This document shows positions 22,630 to 31,726 of a DNA stretch of 64,000 nucleotides, piece by piece. Source of the DNA: Ostrinia nubilalis (Eukaryota; Arthropoda; Insecta; Lepidoptera; Crambidae); assembly GCF_963855985.1 (NCBI RefSeq), contig NC_087104.1, forward strand, positions 1,426,001 to 1,490,000. The letters run 5' to 3'. A program made the position numbers and the translations under genes. The notes under the pieces are model-generated. The model had not been told where the DNA came from, ran no database searches, and saw only the letters and a program-made list of their open reading frames with translations. Numbering within the stretch: the first letter of the stretch is position 1; every line of letters starts with the position of its first letter.

Positions 22630-23314
22630 AGCTTCAACCACACCAACGCGTGCAGATCGCCATCGCCGCACAGTGGTCCCGATTTAATTAAACATGGACA
22701 TTGATGCTAGAAGCACGAAATTTTTTTTGATGGTTACTGCTATGATAACTAATGAGGCAAAAAAATATTACTATTCCAGGACGTCTATTTCGTAGCAAAA
22801 AAAAAATAAATACATTTATTTTGTATGGAAGAAATTACGTTTCTGTCCATTTTCGAAATTCTTAAAAGATGTCAAAACGCCGATCACACATGTTATAAAA
22901 CAAGTGATTCTGAGTATTTCATGCGAAGATACTTTTTGTTACTTATCTCTGCGTACTTTTGAGTTATCGAGGGTTGAAACTTTGAATTTTTCATATTAAA
23001 TATTTCCACGTAAGTTTGCCAGAATTACAACGGAACAGAAACGTAATTATTTTTTTTACTACGAAATAGACGTCCTGGGATAGTCATATTTTTTTGTCTT
23101 ATTAGTTATCATAGCAGTAACCATAAAAAAAAATTCGTGCTTCTAGCATCAATGTCCATGTTTAATTAAATTGGGACCACTGTGCGCCGGCGCGATCACG
23201 GCGCGATCATAGGCTAATGACTGGTGGCGCGGACTGTCATGGGTCGCGCGACCTGAAATTGGTCTATGATCGCGCTGGCAATGGCGATCTGCACGCGTTG
23301 GTGTGGTTGAAGCT
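22630..23314. mobile_element. 685-bp foldback element, asymmetric arms, TAA TSD
   Basis: Ends AGCTTCAACCACACCAACGC (22630-22649) and its inverse (23295-23314), flanked by TAA at 22627-22629 and 23315-23317. The inverted arms run about 200 bp each around 'catggacattgatgctag', but the right arm carries an extra GC-rich block of roughly 95-100 bp (about 23182-23280) absent from the left. No coding capacity. A 3-bp TAA duplication suggests PIF/Harbinger mobilisation. Confidence 0.82.
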
Positions 23315-23317
23315 TAA

Positions 23318-23757
23318 GTCTGCGATTATCACAATCTAGCTTCAGTTACATCATCTGATCTGCTTAAACTGTACATCGTAATGTTCATGTAAGTACAACA
23401 CCTTCGAGGGGAATAAATTAGAAGTCAAAGTTTACAATTAGGGCCCAATTCATTAATTATTCAACAGCTCCAACTTCCCCGAGACTCGAGTCGAGGACCA
23501 GAATGTAACGAGTGTCTATTGGAAATTGCTTTAGGTCATAATTGGGTAACACTTTATGACGTCACACGCCAGTAATCAACTTATTGAAGTTTGTTTAACA
23601 TAACATTATAACGTTAGCTGTAAGTTTTCTAAAAACCTGTAAAATATAAATAAATAAATGTGCTTTTAGGGCTAAATACTTTGGGCTGGAGCCCAAAACG
23701 TCTAATTTGTTTTGAGCACAACTGTTGGGAAAATAACGACAATAACATAATGATGTT
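23318..23757. other. Intergenic, nothing recognised
   Basis: No gene or repeat recognised. Confidence 0.4.
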
Positions 23758-23935
23758 AGTGTCGGACAGGCCGAATCGAGGTCCAAGAAACGCGGATTCA
23801 AGTCCCGCAGCTGGACTGTTGTGGTGAAGTCACTCGTAAGTAAGCATATTATTTAGCTAACTACGAGGGCTTAGCGGGAATATTCTTCCATTAATCTTGT
23901 TTTAATTTACTTAAAAAACAATCACATGACATTAT
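23758..23935 (+). mobile_element. tRNA-derived SINE, family S1, 5'-truncated
   Basis: Keeps the tRNA-like 3' half with a B-box variant (GGATTCAAGTCC, about 23794), then 'actgttgtggtgaa', 'agctaactacgagggct' and an AT-rich end matching the copy at 13762-13945. The A-box half is missing. Confidence 0.6.
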
Positions 23936-24183
23936 AAATTAAGTATCTAGTTCATTGACGCTTGTTTATCTATTAATTTAAAAAACAATCTTCACTAAAC
24001 AAGCTTGTAAGATCATGAAAGGTAATTTGTATTCATTAAAAAGTTAATCTATTAGCAAAAGAAACTTTGATAAAGCGATGTCACTTTCAGTTCATTCACT
24101 TTTAAAGATACGTTAATTATAATTAATACCGATGACATTTCTTTTTGTTTGTGTATCATTGCATCTAAATTAGAGACTGATAA

Positions 24184-24319
24184 AGCCTGGTCCGTGAGCA
24201 CGTAGAATCCCGTCTAATGACCCCACGCTACCCATCCCTATCGCTCGCGCGTAATTATGTTGCTGTCGCGACTGTGCGACGGGCGCCCGCAGTGAGTGTG
24301 CGAGCTCACGGACCAGGCT
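24184..24319. mobile_element. MITE, AGCCTGGTCCGTGAGC ends, TWA TSD
   Basis: 136 bp with 15- to 16-bp terminal inverted repeats (24184-24199 and inverted at 24304-24319), flanked by TAA (24181-24183) and TTA (24320-24322). A broken relative is at 46634-46690. Confidence 0.8.
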
Positions 24320-24378
24320 TTAGCACTGTGTTCTCCTGTGATTTACTGATAGACTAACATCATATTTTATTTGGTTAA

Positions 24379-24522
24379 GGCCCGATTCGACCAAACTTTT
24401 ATCCGAGAATAACTCATGGTTTAACTGGCACAAATACAGTTTCAGTATGGGAAATATGTCGAAATGACAAGTTTATTCTGAGATTAATATTAATAAATAC
24501 TCTTGTTTGGTCGAATCCACCC
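24379..24522. mobile_element. MITE, GATTCGACCAAAC ends, TAA TSD
   Basis: 144 bp with terminal inverted repeats centred on GATTCGACCAAAC, flanked by TAA at 24376-24378 and 24523-24525. It sits only 54 bp from the MITE at 24184-24319. Confidence 0.8.
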
Positions 24523-24541
24523 TAAAATAAATAAGAATAAA

Positions 24542-24575
24542 CTAGCTGACCCGGCGATCCGCCAATAAAAATTTG
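24542..24575 (-). mobile_element. Helitron-like 3' terminus only
   Basis: A-CTAG-ctgacccggc, the reverse of a '...gggtcagCTAG-T' Helitron-like terminus as also seen at 31189-31193. No 5' end was found, so the length is unknown. Confidence 0.45.
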
Positions 24576-25380
24576 TCAGTATATACAGGGTGACATTGTG
24601 AGGACAATCGTTTTCAGCATAACATGCTTTTATAGCATAAGCGCCATCTATTGATGAGTATGCAGTCTTCAATAGATGGCACTGTGCTCTTTTAGGTCGC
24701 GGTATCATTTGATTTGCGGAGAAGAGATTTTGTGTCGGGCAGATAGACTCGTGTGCTTTATCCCCCACTGCTTTCTCCGAAAGCGTCATGCAATTCGTAG
24801 ACAGCAATATACTGAATGCATCCACCCCAGAATGGTCCTCCCCCCGTATCCATCAGTGACATGACATGTCAGGGGCCAGGCCCCCCTTAACAATAGGCCA
24901 ATGCCCACGGCTTTTATGGGGGACCACAGCCTCAGAAGTCAGTTATCCAGGACGAAGCATTTTATCTTTGTCACTTCCCATCACAGTAGTAAATTTTTAC
25001 ACACATGTATTTGAACTTAAAACAAAAACCCTTCAACGGAATGGTCAGACTTTATAAATCCCAATTATTTGAAAGCATTCGCCAAACAATAAAATAGGAA
25101 AACCCTCGAGCGCTGTTAAAATCCAGTTGGAAATATTCTAAAACCCCGCGCGGGGTCCGATTCGAGGGCCCGCTAAAAGCTGCGACGAGTCTGCCGGCCC
25201 CATTCGCGTGTTTGCTACTTTTCACGTTGCCACCGAATTTTAAACGCATTTTGTTTATCTGCAGATGTATTTGAAATGCTAACGGGACGTGCAAAAACGA
25301 GGATGGATGGAAGTGCTAATGTTGTTTTAGTTAAAAGATTTCTGTGAGAGTGTATTCTTAAATCTGCTACAGAAGAATTT
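24576..25380. other. Intergenic, no gene
   Basis: Contains a small inverted repeat, GCCATCTATTG/CAATAGATGGC (about 24651-24680), and a GC-rich patch at 25140-25205. Nothing was assigned. Confidence 0.4.
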
Positions 25381-26304
25381 ATCCCATCAAAAACAATACT
25401 TGTCAAAAAAAACCAAGTCTCGCAACTCAGTTGTTCTACGGTAAAAAGTTGTGAGATCCATGTAATACCAAGTCCAGGCCAGGAAATCTTTAACGTTTTA
25501 CATAAATTATTGACTCGGCCACCGCATGAAAACACGTGTAAATTAAATTATTTAGTGTAGTAGTTTTTGATGGGATCTCATTTCTTTTTGAATTTTGTAA
25601 ACAGTTCTACTTTTTTCCTTTTCGGTACCTTCTACTTATTGTATGTAGGTATATCTAACCAGCAACGAATTTTCTTAAAGTCCTCTCTCTGACTTATGAA
25701 ATTTTCTTATTTTTGTAGGTAGCCTTCCGTTTTCTCTTTTCCGGTTCTACTTCTTGAGCTGAAAACTGGACCGAAATTGAAAAATGTTACTCGACTTGGC
25801 GGGGACACTACCGTGTGCCTTTATATTTAATTTTATATGATATTACAAACTTATTTAGGTAAGTAGTTAAATATTTATAAAACTGGACCGAAATTGAAAA
25901 ATTTTGCTAGACTTAGCGGTTGCACTACCGTGATCCCAAATATTTTAGTTTTTCCTTGATTCATACACCAAACACTACTTATATTCCAAATTTGAAGCTT
26001 CTAGGTCTGCTAGAAGTGCCTTAGAATTTTGATGATCGGTGAGTCAGTCAGTCAGTCAGTGAGTGACAAAATTAAGAAGCTTTGACCCGTTATAATTCTT
26101 AAACTACTGGTTCAAATTGAATGAAATTTGAAATATACCGTGTATTTACAATGCCTGCATGGATACTGAAAATTCAGTCTTCTAGTTTTATCCACAACGA
26201 TGATACAGGGGGTCGAAAATGGCCTGAATTGCTTCGAGAAAAGGATGGTACGGCCGTGCCGCTTTTTTGCTCGACTTGGTGGGGGCACTGCCGTGCCCCC
26301 AGAT
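25381..26304. repeat. Large interspersed repeat LR, copy A
   Basis: Shares its start (atcccatcaaaaacaatac), order of segments and end (a GGGGGCAC-tgcc-GTGCCCCC hairpin at 26281-26300 followed by agat) with 47504-48386. Copy A keeps the left palindrome arm but has lost almost all of the right arm. Its central 29-bp loop (25527-25555) is inverted relative to copy B. Two diverged 'aaactggaccgaaattg' units lie at about 25763 and 25880. No protein is encoded. Element class unknown. Confidence 0.8.
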
Positions 26305-26466
26305 ATCTGCTACAAGATGTTTTGTACTAAATATTAATATTGTTTGGAACAATGATGTGTGTGTCACTGTCAATAGATCGTGACACCCAGTGTGGCGAAA
26401 ATGTTGATAAGTAACACAACCTTATTAAAATTGTAACAAAGACGTATTGCGAACGTTGTCTGTCAA

Positions 26467-26630
26467 ACACCCGTATTCACAAACGATGCTTGCTTAAGTG
26501 AAGCATAAAATCGAACGCACAGCGTTGAATAGAGCTCTGTGATTGGTTCGTGTGTCACCCCGTGCGTCCAAGCGCACTGTGAAACCTCATAATAATAATA
26601 TTTGTTGTGAATACTGGCGTAAGACTAACT
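26467..26630 (+). mobile_element. MITE family M150, copy 2
   Basis: Begins ACACCCGTATTCACAAAC, includes 'ctctgtgattggttcgtgtg' and ends TTGTGAATACTGGCGT. It is longer than copy 1 partly because of a short 'aataataata' expansion near the right end. Confidence 0.72.
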
Positions 26631-26649
26631 TCTAATACACGTACCTATA

Positions 26650-26910
26650 CATGGTGTTAGGTAAATGGGTATATGAACCGACACTGTTAACATGGGCATA
26701 TAAATGGTATGGTGAAGTCAGAAAATTGATAGCATCATTTTGTTTTGTTTTTTTAATTTTCATACAAAATAAATTTTATAAAATGAGATTTGTATGAAAA
26801 TTAAAATAATTAAAATGAAGATATCAATTTTCTGATTTCACCATACCATTTATATGCCCATGTTAACATGGGCTAGTGTCGGCTCATATACCCATTTACC
26901 TAACACCATG
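26650..26910. mobile_element. Palindromic MITE, TA duplication, 261 bp
   Basis: CATGGTGTTAGGTAAATGGG at the left is inverted at the right end, and the long arms continue with 'aacatgggcatataaatgg'. TA flanks both sides (26648-26649, 26911-26912), as expected for Tc1/mariner-type movement. The arms pair over most of the element. Confidence 0.85.
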
Positions 26911-27052
26911 TAGGTATATAACGTAACAAAAAATTAAATAATTAATTACAGAGAGCTTTAATATGTCTTAAATAACTGGAGTGTTAAATTATCTTCTAGG
27001 TATAACCCCTTGTCCACTCTCTAAGGAGGTTTTCTGCCTAAATCCTCCTTAA

Positions 27053-27971
27053 CCCTCGCTGTACGAGGTGGGGTGTGACACACCCCAGTCCTTTAAAAAT
27101 CGTCATAATTTTAAAAATTTGCATGTGCTGAATTTGTAATTCTCAGTAGCTGGAATTATGGCGCTGCTGCTTCGATCAGCGTTGCAAAATCAGTCCAACG
27201 GTGACTACCAACTGAGTTACATGCCTTTAAAGTGCGTGTGGGTATCACACACCCCACCTGGTACGGGACGTTGTTAAAAAGTTTCAAAAATAATCTAACA
27301 GTTTTGGTGTAATTTGTATATTTTTAGCTTTGTTCATTGAATAAAAATTCAATACAAATAATATATTTCGTGATTTTCACGGTATCTGAAATTTACAAGC
27401 ACTTTTAGTCAAATGAGATGACTTTTAGTGCGAATCTGGAAGTTTAGTACTGAGATCCGAAGATGTATGTGAACATACACTTATGGGCTACAATTTATAC
27501 TTGGTGATACGATTTATGGGCTACTGAAATGGAATAACATATTTTATAAATAAATTTTCTCATTTCTTTCATCAGAATTGTGGTAAATTGAAAACCGATG
27601 ATCAAAATAAATTTATACCCTTCCAGTTTTTAATTTACTTTTAAATTATAAGTAAATATCTTGTACTTTGTTAAATAAAAACGGTTGTCATAATTAAAAG
27701 CACTAACTATAAATTATACATAAGAAACTGATTCCTAAATTACAAGAACAACGGAAATTGTGTTTTTGTTTTTTTATGATAAAAATGTTGTAATACATAT
27801 TTTCAGCTCAGAGCTTTTCTTAAACCTTATTAGCATACTTAAATAATGAATATTAAATATTAAATTCCACCTAAAAAATTTTCAATGAAAATTTTATCAC
27901 TTTGTATATTGGGGTATGTCGTACCCCACCTGGTACGGGACGTAACTTTTAGTCACCTGGTACACGGAGGG
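27053..27971. mobile_element. Non-autonomous piggyBac-like element
   Basis: The 919-bp element is bounded by TTAA on both sides (27049-27052, 27972-27975) and begins and ends with CCC/GGG: CCCTCGCTGTACGAGGTG against the inverse of CACCTGGTACACGGAGGG. TTAA targets with CCC-starting terminal repeats are the signature of piggyBac elements. Subterminal copies of CCCCACCTGGTACGGGACGT occur at about 27256 and 27922. The element contains no transposase frame, so it depends on a relative elsewhere. It ends about 320 bp upstream of the receptor start codon. Confidence 0.87.
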
Positions 27972-27975
27972 TTAA

Positions 27976-28292
27976 ACACAATCCAAACAAGCCCTAAGTC
28001 TGTCGCAGTGGACAGCCTTATTTTCCAACCAATCGCTCTACAAAATAATTCATCTCATTTAACAAAAACGAAATTATTATAGTTACATTTATCAGACAGA
28101 TTTATCAGAAAACTGTTAATATTTCATCAAAGAAATCTATTGTTGTCAATTCTATTATCACTTTTATTGGAACGAAATTAAATTACAGAGTCCATTATAA
28201 AACATTTCGTTCGCTTACGTGGAATCCTAGTAAATAAGATTTATTACGTTCACAATAGTGTTGGCATTCGGTTGTGTCATTATTGTGTCGAA
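27976..28292 (+). other. 5' flank of the gustatory receptor gene
   Basis: 317 bp between the piggyBac-like element and the receptor ATG. No TATA box or initiator could be chosen with confidence. Any short promoter for the receptor must lie here or within the transposon. Confidence 0.4.
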
Positions 28293-31200
28293 ATGGAGCA
28301 GAAAAGAAAAAAAAGTACTGACCCGAAAGACGCGTTTGACACTTTGAACCCAATTAATCAGCTGTCAAAAATATGCCTTTTGAGTACTCTTCAGCGCAAA
28401 AATAATAAGTTGGAAATATCAAGCGCATGGTACAAACCAGTATTAATGAGTTTAATTGCAATTGGTATATTCCTTGTAATTTGGTCATACAAAATCATTA
28501 AAACCTCCGACCCTGGATATCGTACTGCTTTTTGCTTTAAATTTCTTGATGAGGTGCAAGCATACAGTATTTTGTCCGAGTGTATTTTATATATCGTTGA
28601 TATGAGCTACGTGTACAAGAGCAGGCACTTATCCCTATTTTATTTTAAAATTTACGAACACATTGATATATTACTTGGAAAAACATATTATAATGCAATT
28701 AAGGACAAGGTCCTGAAAGTTACAATCGCTATGTGTTTCTTCTGCGTATTATACATCATTTTGACTTGCTGTTACTTCCCGGTTTTGCAGACTTATGACA
28801 TGGTTCATTTCATCATAAGATTTACTTTTGAAGATGCTTTATTTTTCGTCAATACTTTGACTATTATACTTATGTGTACACATCTATTTCAAATTGAGTA
28901 CAGACTCAGAAGAATAAAAGATATATTGCAAGATTTTTATATCAATGCAAAAAATAAAACAAACGATATTGGCGGAGAAGATTGCGTATACTTTTCGGAG
29001 GACGAAGTACCTGAAAACTTTAAAAGTCCTAATATTTTGGGTCAACAAATTGACTTATCTTGGTTGAATAAGTGTTATCTGTTGATTACTGAGCAAAACA
29101 ACTTTATAAACAGCACTTTTGGCGTCAGAGTAAGTACAAGTAATAATAGGTAATCCCATACTGTAAGAAGATACTTGATTATTTATATTTACACAATTTA
29201 AAATTTCCAGATCCTTTTGAACAATACAGTACGATTGTGGGCACTTATCTGCTTTATTTTTTTAACTTCTCGAGTCCTTGGTGATGAATACGTAAGTAAT
29301 TTAATTATTAAGAAGGACAATAGCTTATGTTTTGTTTCTACCAAGAAGCTGTTACTTCATCTCAAAGACCCAAGAGGTCTTTAAGATGGACAGGAAAAAT
29401 ATCGACTGAACGAATCGGAAAACGTAGAGTAGGCAGGTCTCTCACTGATTGGACCGACGATCTGGTAAAGATCGAGCGAAGAATACGGGCAGCGAATCGA
29501 TAGTTATGAAAACTTGTAGGGGAGGCCTTTGCCTTTAGGTTTTCACGAACTGTAGTTTGGAGGCCCAGCAGTGAACGGTATTAAGCTGAATCGAACGATC
29601 TTCTCCACAAATTCCGGCAGTCTAAATCTAAAATTATAACTCAAAGGTGACTGATTGACATAGTGATCTATCAACGCACAGCCCAAACCACTGGACGGAT
29701 CGTGCTGAAATTTGGCATGCAGGCAGATGTTATGACGTAGGCATCCGCTAAGAAAGGATTTTACGAAACTCCACCCCTAAGGGGGTAAAACGGGATCCAC
29801 GCGTACGAAGTCGCGGGTGACCGCTAGTTAGAGATAAGATAGCCAGTTCCTCTTTGGTTGAGAATTCCGGGTGAAGCTCGCTTTCACCTACGGCCTGATC
29901 ATCACTAAGGCCTCAGCCTCCAGTTTAGCGGGCAGCGGGGCGGGAGCGGCGGCGGCGCGGGAGCGGGGCGGGCAACGCAGACCCGTTCTCGAAACAAGCG
30001 GGCAGCTCGCGCGGCGCTTTAGCGGCGAAGTGTTGTGTTCGGGGTTGTGTTGTCGAGATATTTGTTTTTATTCGCAAACGAAATGTCTGAACAACGGCGA
30101 CAATTTTATTTCGATTCAAATTTATTACTAACGCCCGATTTATTGTGGGCAAAAGAAGGAGTGCGCTCCCTCGCCGCTGCCCGCTGGTTGCCCGCTCCGG
30201 CGCCGCTACCGCGCCGCTGTTTTCGAGAACCGGTCTATTTGATTTTACTGATAAGATCCTGCCGCTCCCGCCCCGCTGCCTGCTAAACTCGAGGCTGAGG
30301 CCTTACGATCAGGTGAGATACAGGCCAAGAGCTTCCCCGTTGGGGATATAAAAAAATATTTAAGACTGTTTTCCACGTTACTTGTAGCTTTGTTTGTCCC
30401 TGATATTGCAGCCTTTGCTGCATTAACTCTGCCTTATACAGTTTCAGGAATGTTTTGGAGTGAAGCCACTTGCCGCGGCCACTAGGATTTTGAGACTGTG
30501 CATCAGTTCAGGAATATTGTTCACTATGATCTACCGCTGTGAAAAAACTTACGAGCAACGAGATGAGATTATTCGAGTTATCGATCACACATTAGTTGAC
30601 AAGAATATTGGTGAGTATGCCTGAGAAATACGCAGCATACACCCATAGGGTGGACCGACGACCTCGTGGAGGTAGGAAGGCGCTGAATGCAGGCCGCTAC
30701 CAACCGGGCGATGTGGAAATCATTGGGGCGGCCTATGTTCAGAAGAAGATGTCTTGTAGCTGAAATGATGATGATGATGCCTGTTCGTTCGTTCGTTCGT
30801 TTCAGCCAAATGACGTCCACTGCTGGACAAAGGCCTCCCCCGATGATGCCTGAGTAAAGATAAATTTTATGTCTTGTTTATTATGATTAACTAAGCTAAA
30901 ACTTAAGTAGTATAAAATAATATTTTAGACCTTAAACTTCACGTATGTAGGATGGTTTATAATAGCGTGATACGATAAACAAGCGTGTTTAGTGTTAATC
31001 TTTATAAATAAAAATGAATTGATGTTCGTTAGTCTGATGAAAACTCGAGAACGGCTGGGCCGATTGAGCTGATTTTGGTGTTGAAATGTTTGTCGTAGTC
31101 CAGGGTAGGTCTAAACGGTGAGCAAATAAGGAAAAATTGCGATGGCTTATTTATTGCCTTTAAGGCGGAACAGAGTTCGCGGGGTCAGCTAGTTTATAAT

Positions 31201-31700
31201 ATAATTATTAAGTTATTTCTGCAGTCATAAGCCTGTTTCAGTTTTGTATTGTTACACTAAATAATAATTCAAGTTTTAATTTGGCCTAAATACTGATTTC
31301 AAATAACGTAGTAACACGTAACGTAGTTTATTCTGAAAGCATTGATAGACTTTCTATGTATTGAGTATCTATAAGAATATAAAAGCTACAAAATTATAGG
31401 AACATTTCCACTTAGGTATTTTAAGTTTTAAAGTATACCGAGCAAAATTCACACGTCACGCGTTGATCCCCGAAGCGGTCGATTTTGCTCCATCGAGCTA
31501 TAGTTTTGTAGTTTAATAACAAGATTTCATTTCCAGATGCGTCAAATTTGGGTTTCTTAACCGAGTTACGTGGTCTGGTCCGCTCCAGACCCGTGGAGTT
31601 CACAGCTGGGAACTACTACCGCCTGGACTACGGTCTACTTGTCTCCTTCGTTTCTGTGGTCGCCACTTTTACTGTATTCGTGATACAAAACTTTTATTGA
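28293..31700 (+). CDS. Gustatory receptor, 7-transmembrane, four exons
   Basis: An insect gustatory receptor: a multi-pass protein of sensory neuron membranes, part of the 7tm_7 family of ligand-gated cation channels; the ligand is unknown. Exons: 28293-29129, 29211-29291, 30448-30610 and 31537-31700, with GT-AG introns in phases 0, 0 and 1. The product is about 414 residues, normal for the family. Membrane segments in exon 1 lie near residues 49-69, 90-108, 142-165 and 178-199. TM5 spans the exon 1/2 junction and exon 2, TM6 is in exon 3 and TM7 in exon 4. The last exon has PVEFTAGNYYRLDYG then TFTVFVIQNF, matching the family's C-terminal TYxxxxxQF-type signature. The open frame extends upstream to a TTG at 28272, but the first ATG, in good context (gaaATGG), is 28293. 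No internal stop is present, so the gene may be functional. An olfactory receptor is less likely given the C-terminus. Confidence 0.88.
29211..29291 (+). CDS. Gustatory receptor exon 2
   Basis: Preceded by the acceptor 'aatttccag' and followed by the donor 'gtaagt'. The 81 bases encode 27 residues in phase 0 from exon 1, including NNTVRLWALICFIFLTSRV, a hydrophobic segment that completes TM5. Intron 1 is only 81 bp. Confidence 0.85.
29390..29585 (+). mobile_element. RTE-type LINE remnant in receptor intron 2
   Basis: Highly diverged: retains 'ttggaccgacgatctggtaa' and 'ggggaggcctttg', with 'aggcccagcagtgaacgg' in place of the usual 'ccagcagtggacg' end. This is an old insertion compared with other RTE copies. 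Confidence 0.65.
29627..29827 (+). mobile_element. Helitron-like element H1 in receptor intron 2
   Basis: Family H1 core 'gtgatctatcaacgcacagc' and 3' end 'gcgggtgaccgCTAG' followed by T (29828). It directly abuts the SINE fragment that begins at 29828. Confidence 0.72.
29828..30352 (+). mobile_element. SINE S2 3' half, split by a MITE (intron 2)
   Basis: Bases 29828-29905 match the body of the full SINE at 48739-49044 ('gataagatagccagttcctc', 'gggtgaagctcgctttcacc'), and 30306-30352 continue it ('atcaggtgagatacaggcca', then A-rich end). The two halves are separated by the 394-bp MITE at 29909-30302. Confidence 0.8.
29909..30302. mobile_element. 394-bp MITE with ~41-bp TIRs, inside SINE
   Basis: Left end GGCCTCAGCCTCCAGTTTAG and the inverted right end GGCCTCAGCCTCGAGTTTAG, continuing as GC-rich arms to about 41 bp with a few mismatches. 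Flanked by TAA (29906-29908) and TTA (30303-30305); the intact SINE at 48739 has TTA at this site. Internally an ATG at 30082 opens MSEQRRQFYFDSNLLLTPDL and runs into the right arm; this may be a relic of a parent element's gene. TWA duplication suggests PIF/Harbinger. Confidence 0.85.
30448..30610 (+). CDS. Gustatory receptor exon 3
   Basis: Encodes ECFGVKPLAAATRILRLCIS, then SGILFTMIYRCEKTYEQRDE and IIRVIDHTLVDKNI, the TM6 region and the charged loop before TM7. Donor 'GTGAGT' at 30611. Two in-frame acceptors exist: after 30447 (tttcag) or after 30441 (tatacag), the latter adding F-Q. An in-frame TAA just upstream (30425-30427) rules out an earlier acceptor. Confidence 0.8.
30640..30783 (+). 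mobile_element. RTE-type LINE 3' fragment in receptor intron 3
   Basis: 'gggtggaccgacgacctcg', 'gtaggaaggcgctgaatgca' and 'ggcctatgttcag' match the RTE end, followed by the ATG tail 'atgatgatgatg'. Slightly decayed. Confidence 0.8.
30784..30841 (-). mobile_element. 58-bp RTE insertion in the tail of another RTE
   Basis: Starts 'ttcgttcgttcgttcgtttc' (CGAA tail reversed) and ends 'ggacaaaggcctccccc'. Exact 11-bp duplication gatgatgcctg at 30773-30783 and 30842-30852 shows a separate, extremely truncated integration into the ATG tail of the preceding RTE copy. Confidence 0.88.
30999..31192 (+). mobile_element. Helitron-like element in receptor intron 3
   Basis: 194 bp beginning TC and ending 'gggtcagCTAG', flanked by A (30998) and T (31193), exactly the Helitron A^T target rule. 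Contains 'aacggctgggccgattgagc', a motif shared in form with other short Helitron-like elements here ('accgattttgatgaaatttg' at 46919-46938). Confidence 0.72.
31537..31700 (+). CDS. Gustatory receptor exon 4, C-terminus and stop
   Basis: Acceptor 'catttccag' ends at 31536. The split codon G|AT joins exon 3 to ASNLGFLTELRGLVRSRPVE, then FTAGNYYRLDYG and TM7, ending at TGA 31698-31700. Candidate polyadenylation signals AATAAA are at 32108-32113 and 32233-32238, with a MITE (31727-31891) inside the presumed 3' UTR. Confidence 0.87.
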
Positions 31701-31726
31701 ACATGCCAGTCGATAATTAACTCTAA

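Noticed and set aside
25381..26304. Viral or polydnavirus segment
   Set aside because: No viral gene is present. The non-coding repeat has two copies with shared ends, which fits a mobile element better.
28272..28292. Upstream TTG start for the receptor
   Set aside because: Eukaryotic initiation at TTG is unlikely. The ATG at 28293 has good context and gives a normal-length N-terminus.
29871..30351. Small genes in the GC-rich part of receptor intron 2
   Set aside because: All overlap the TIRs of a MITE and are explained by its GC-rich ends.
28293..31700. Olfactory (7tm_6) receptor rather than gustatory
   Set aside because: The C-terminal PVEFTAGNYYRLDYG and TFTVFVIQNF pattern and short terminal exons fit gustatory receptors better.
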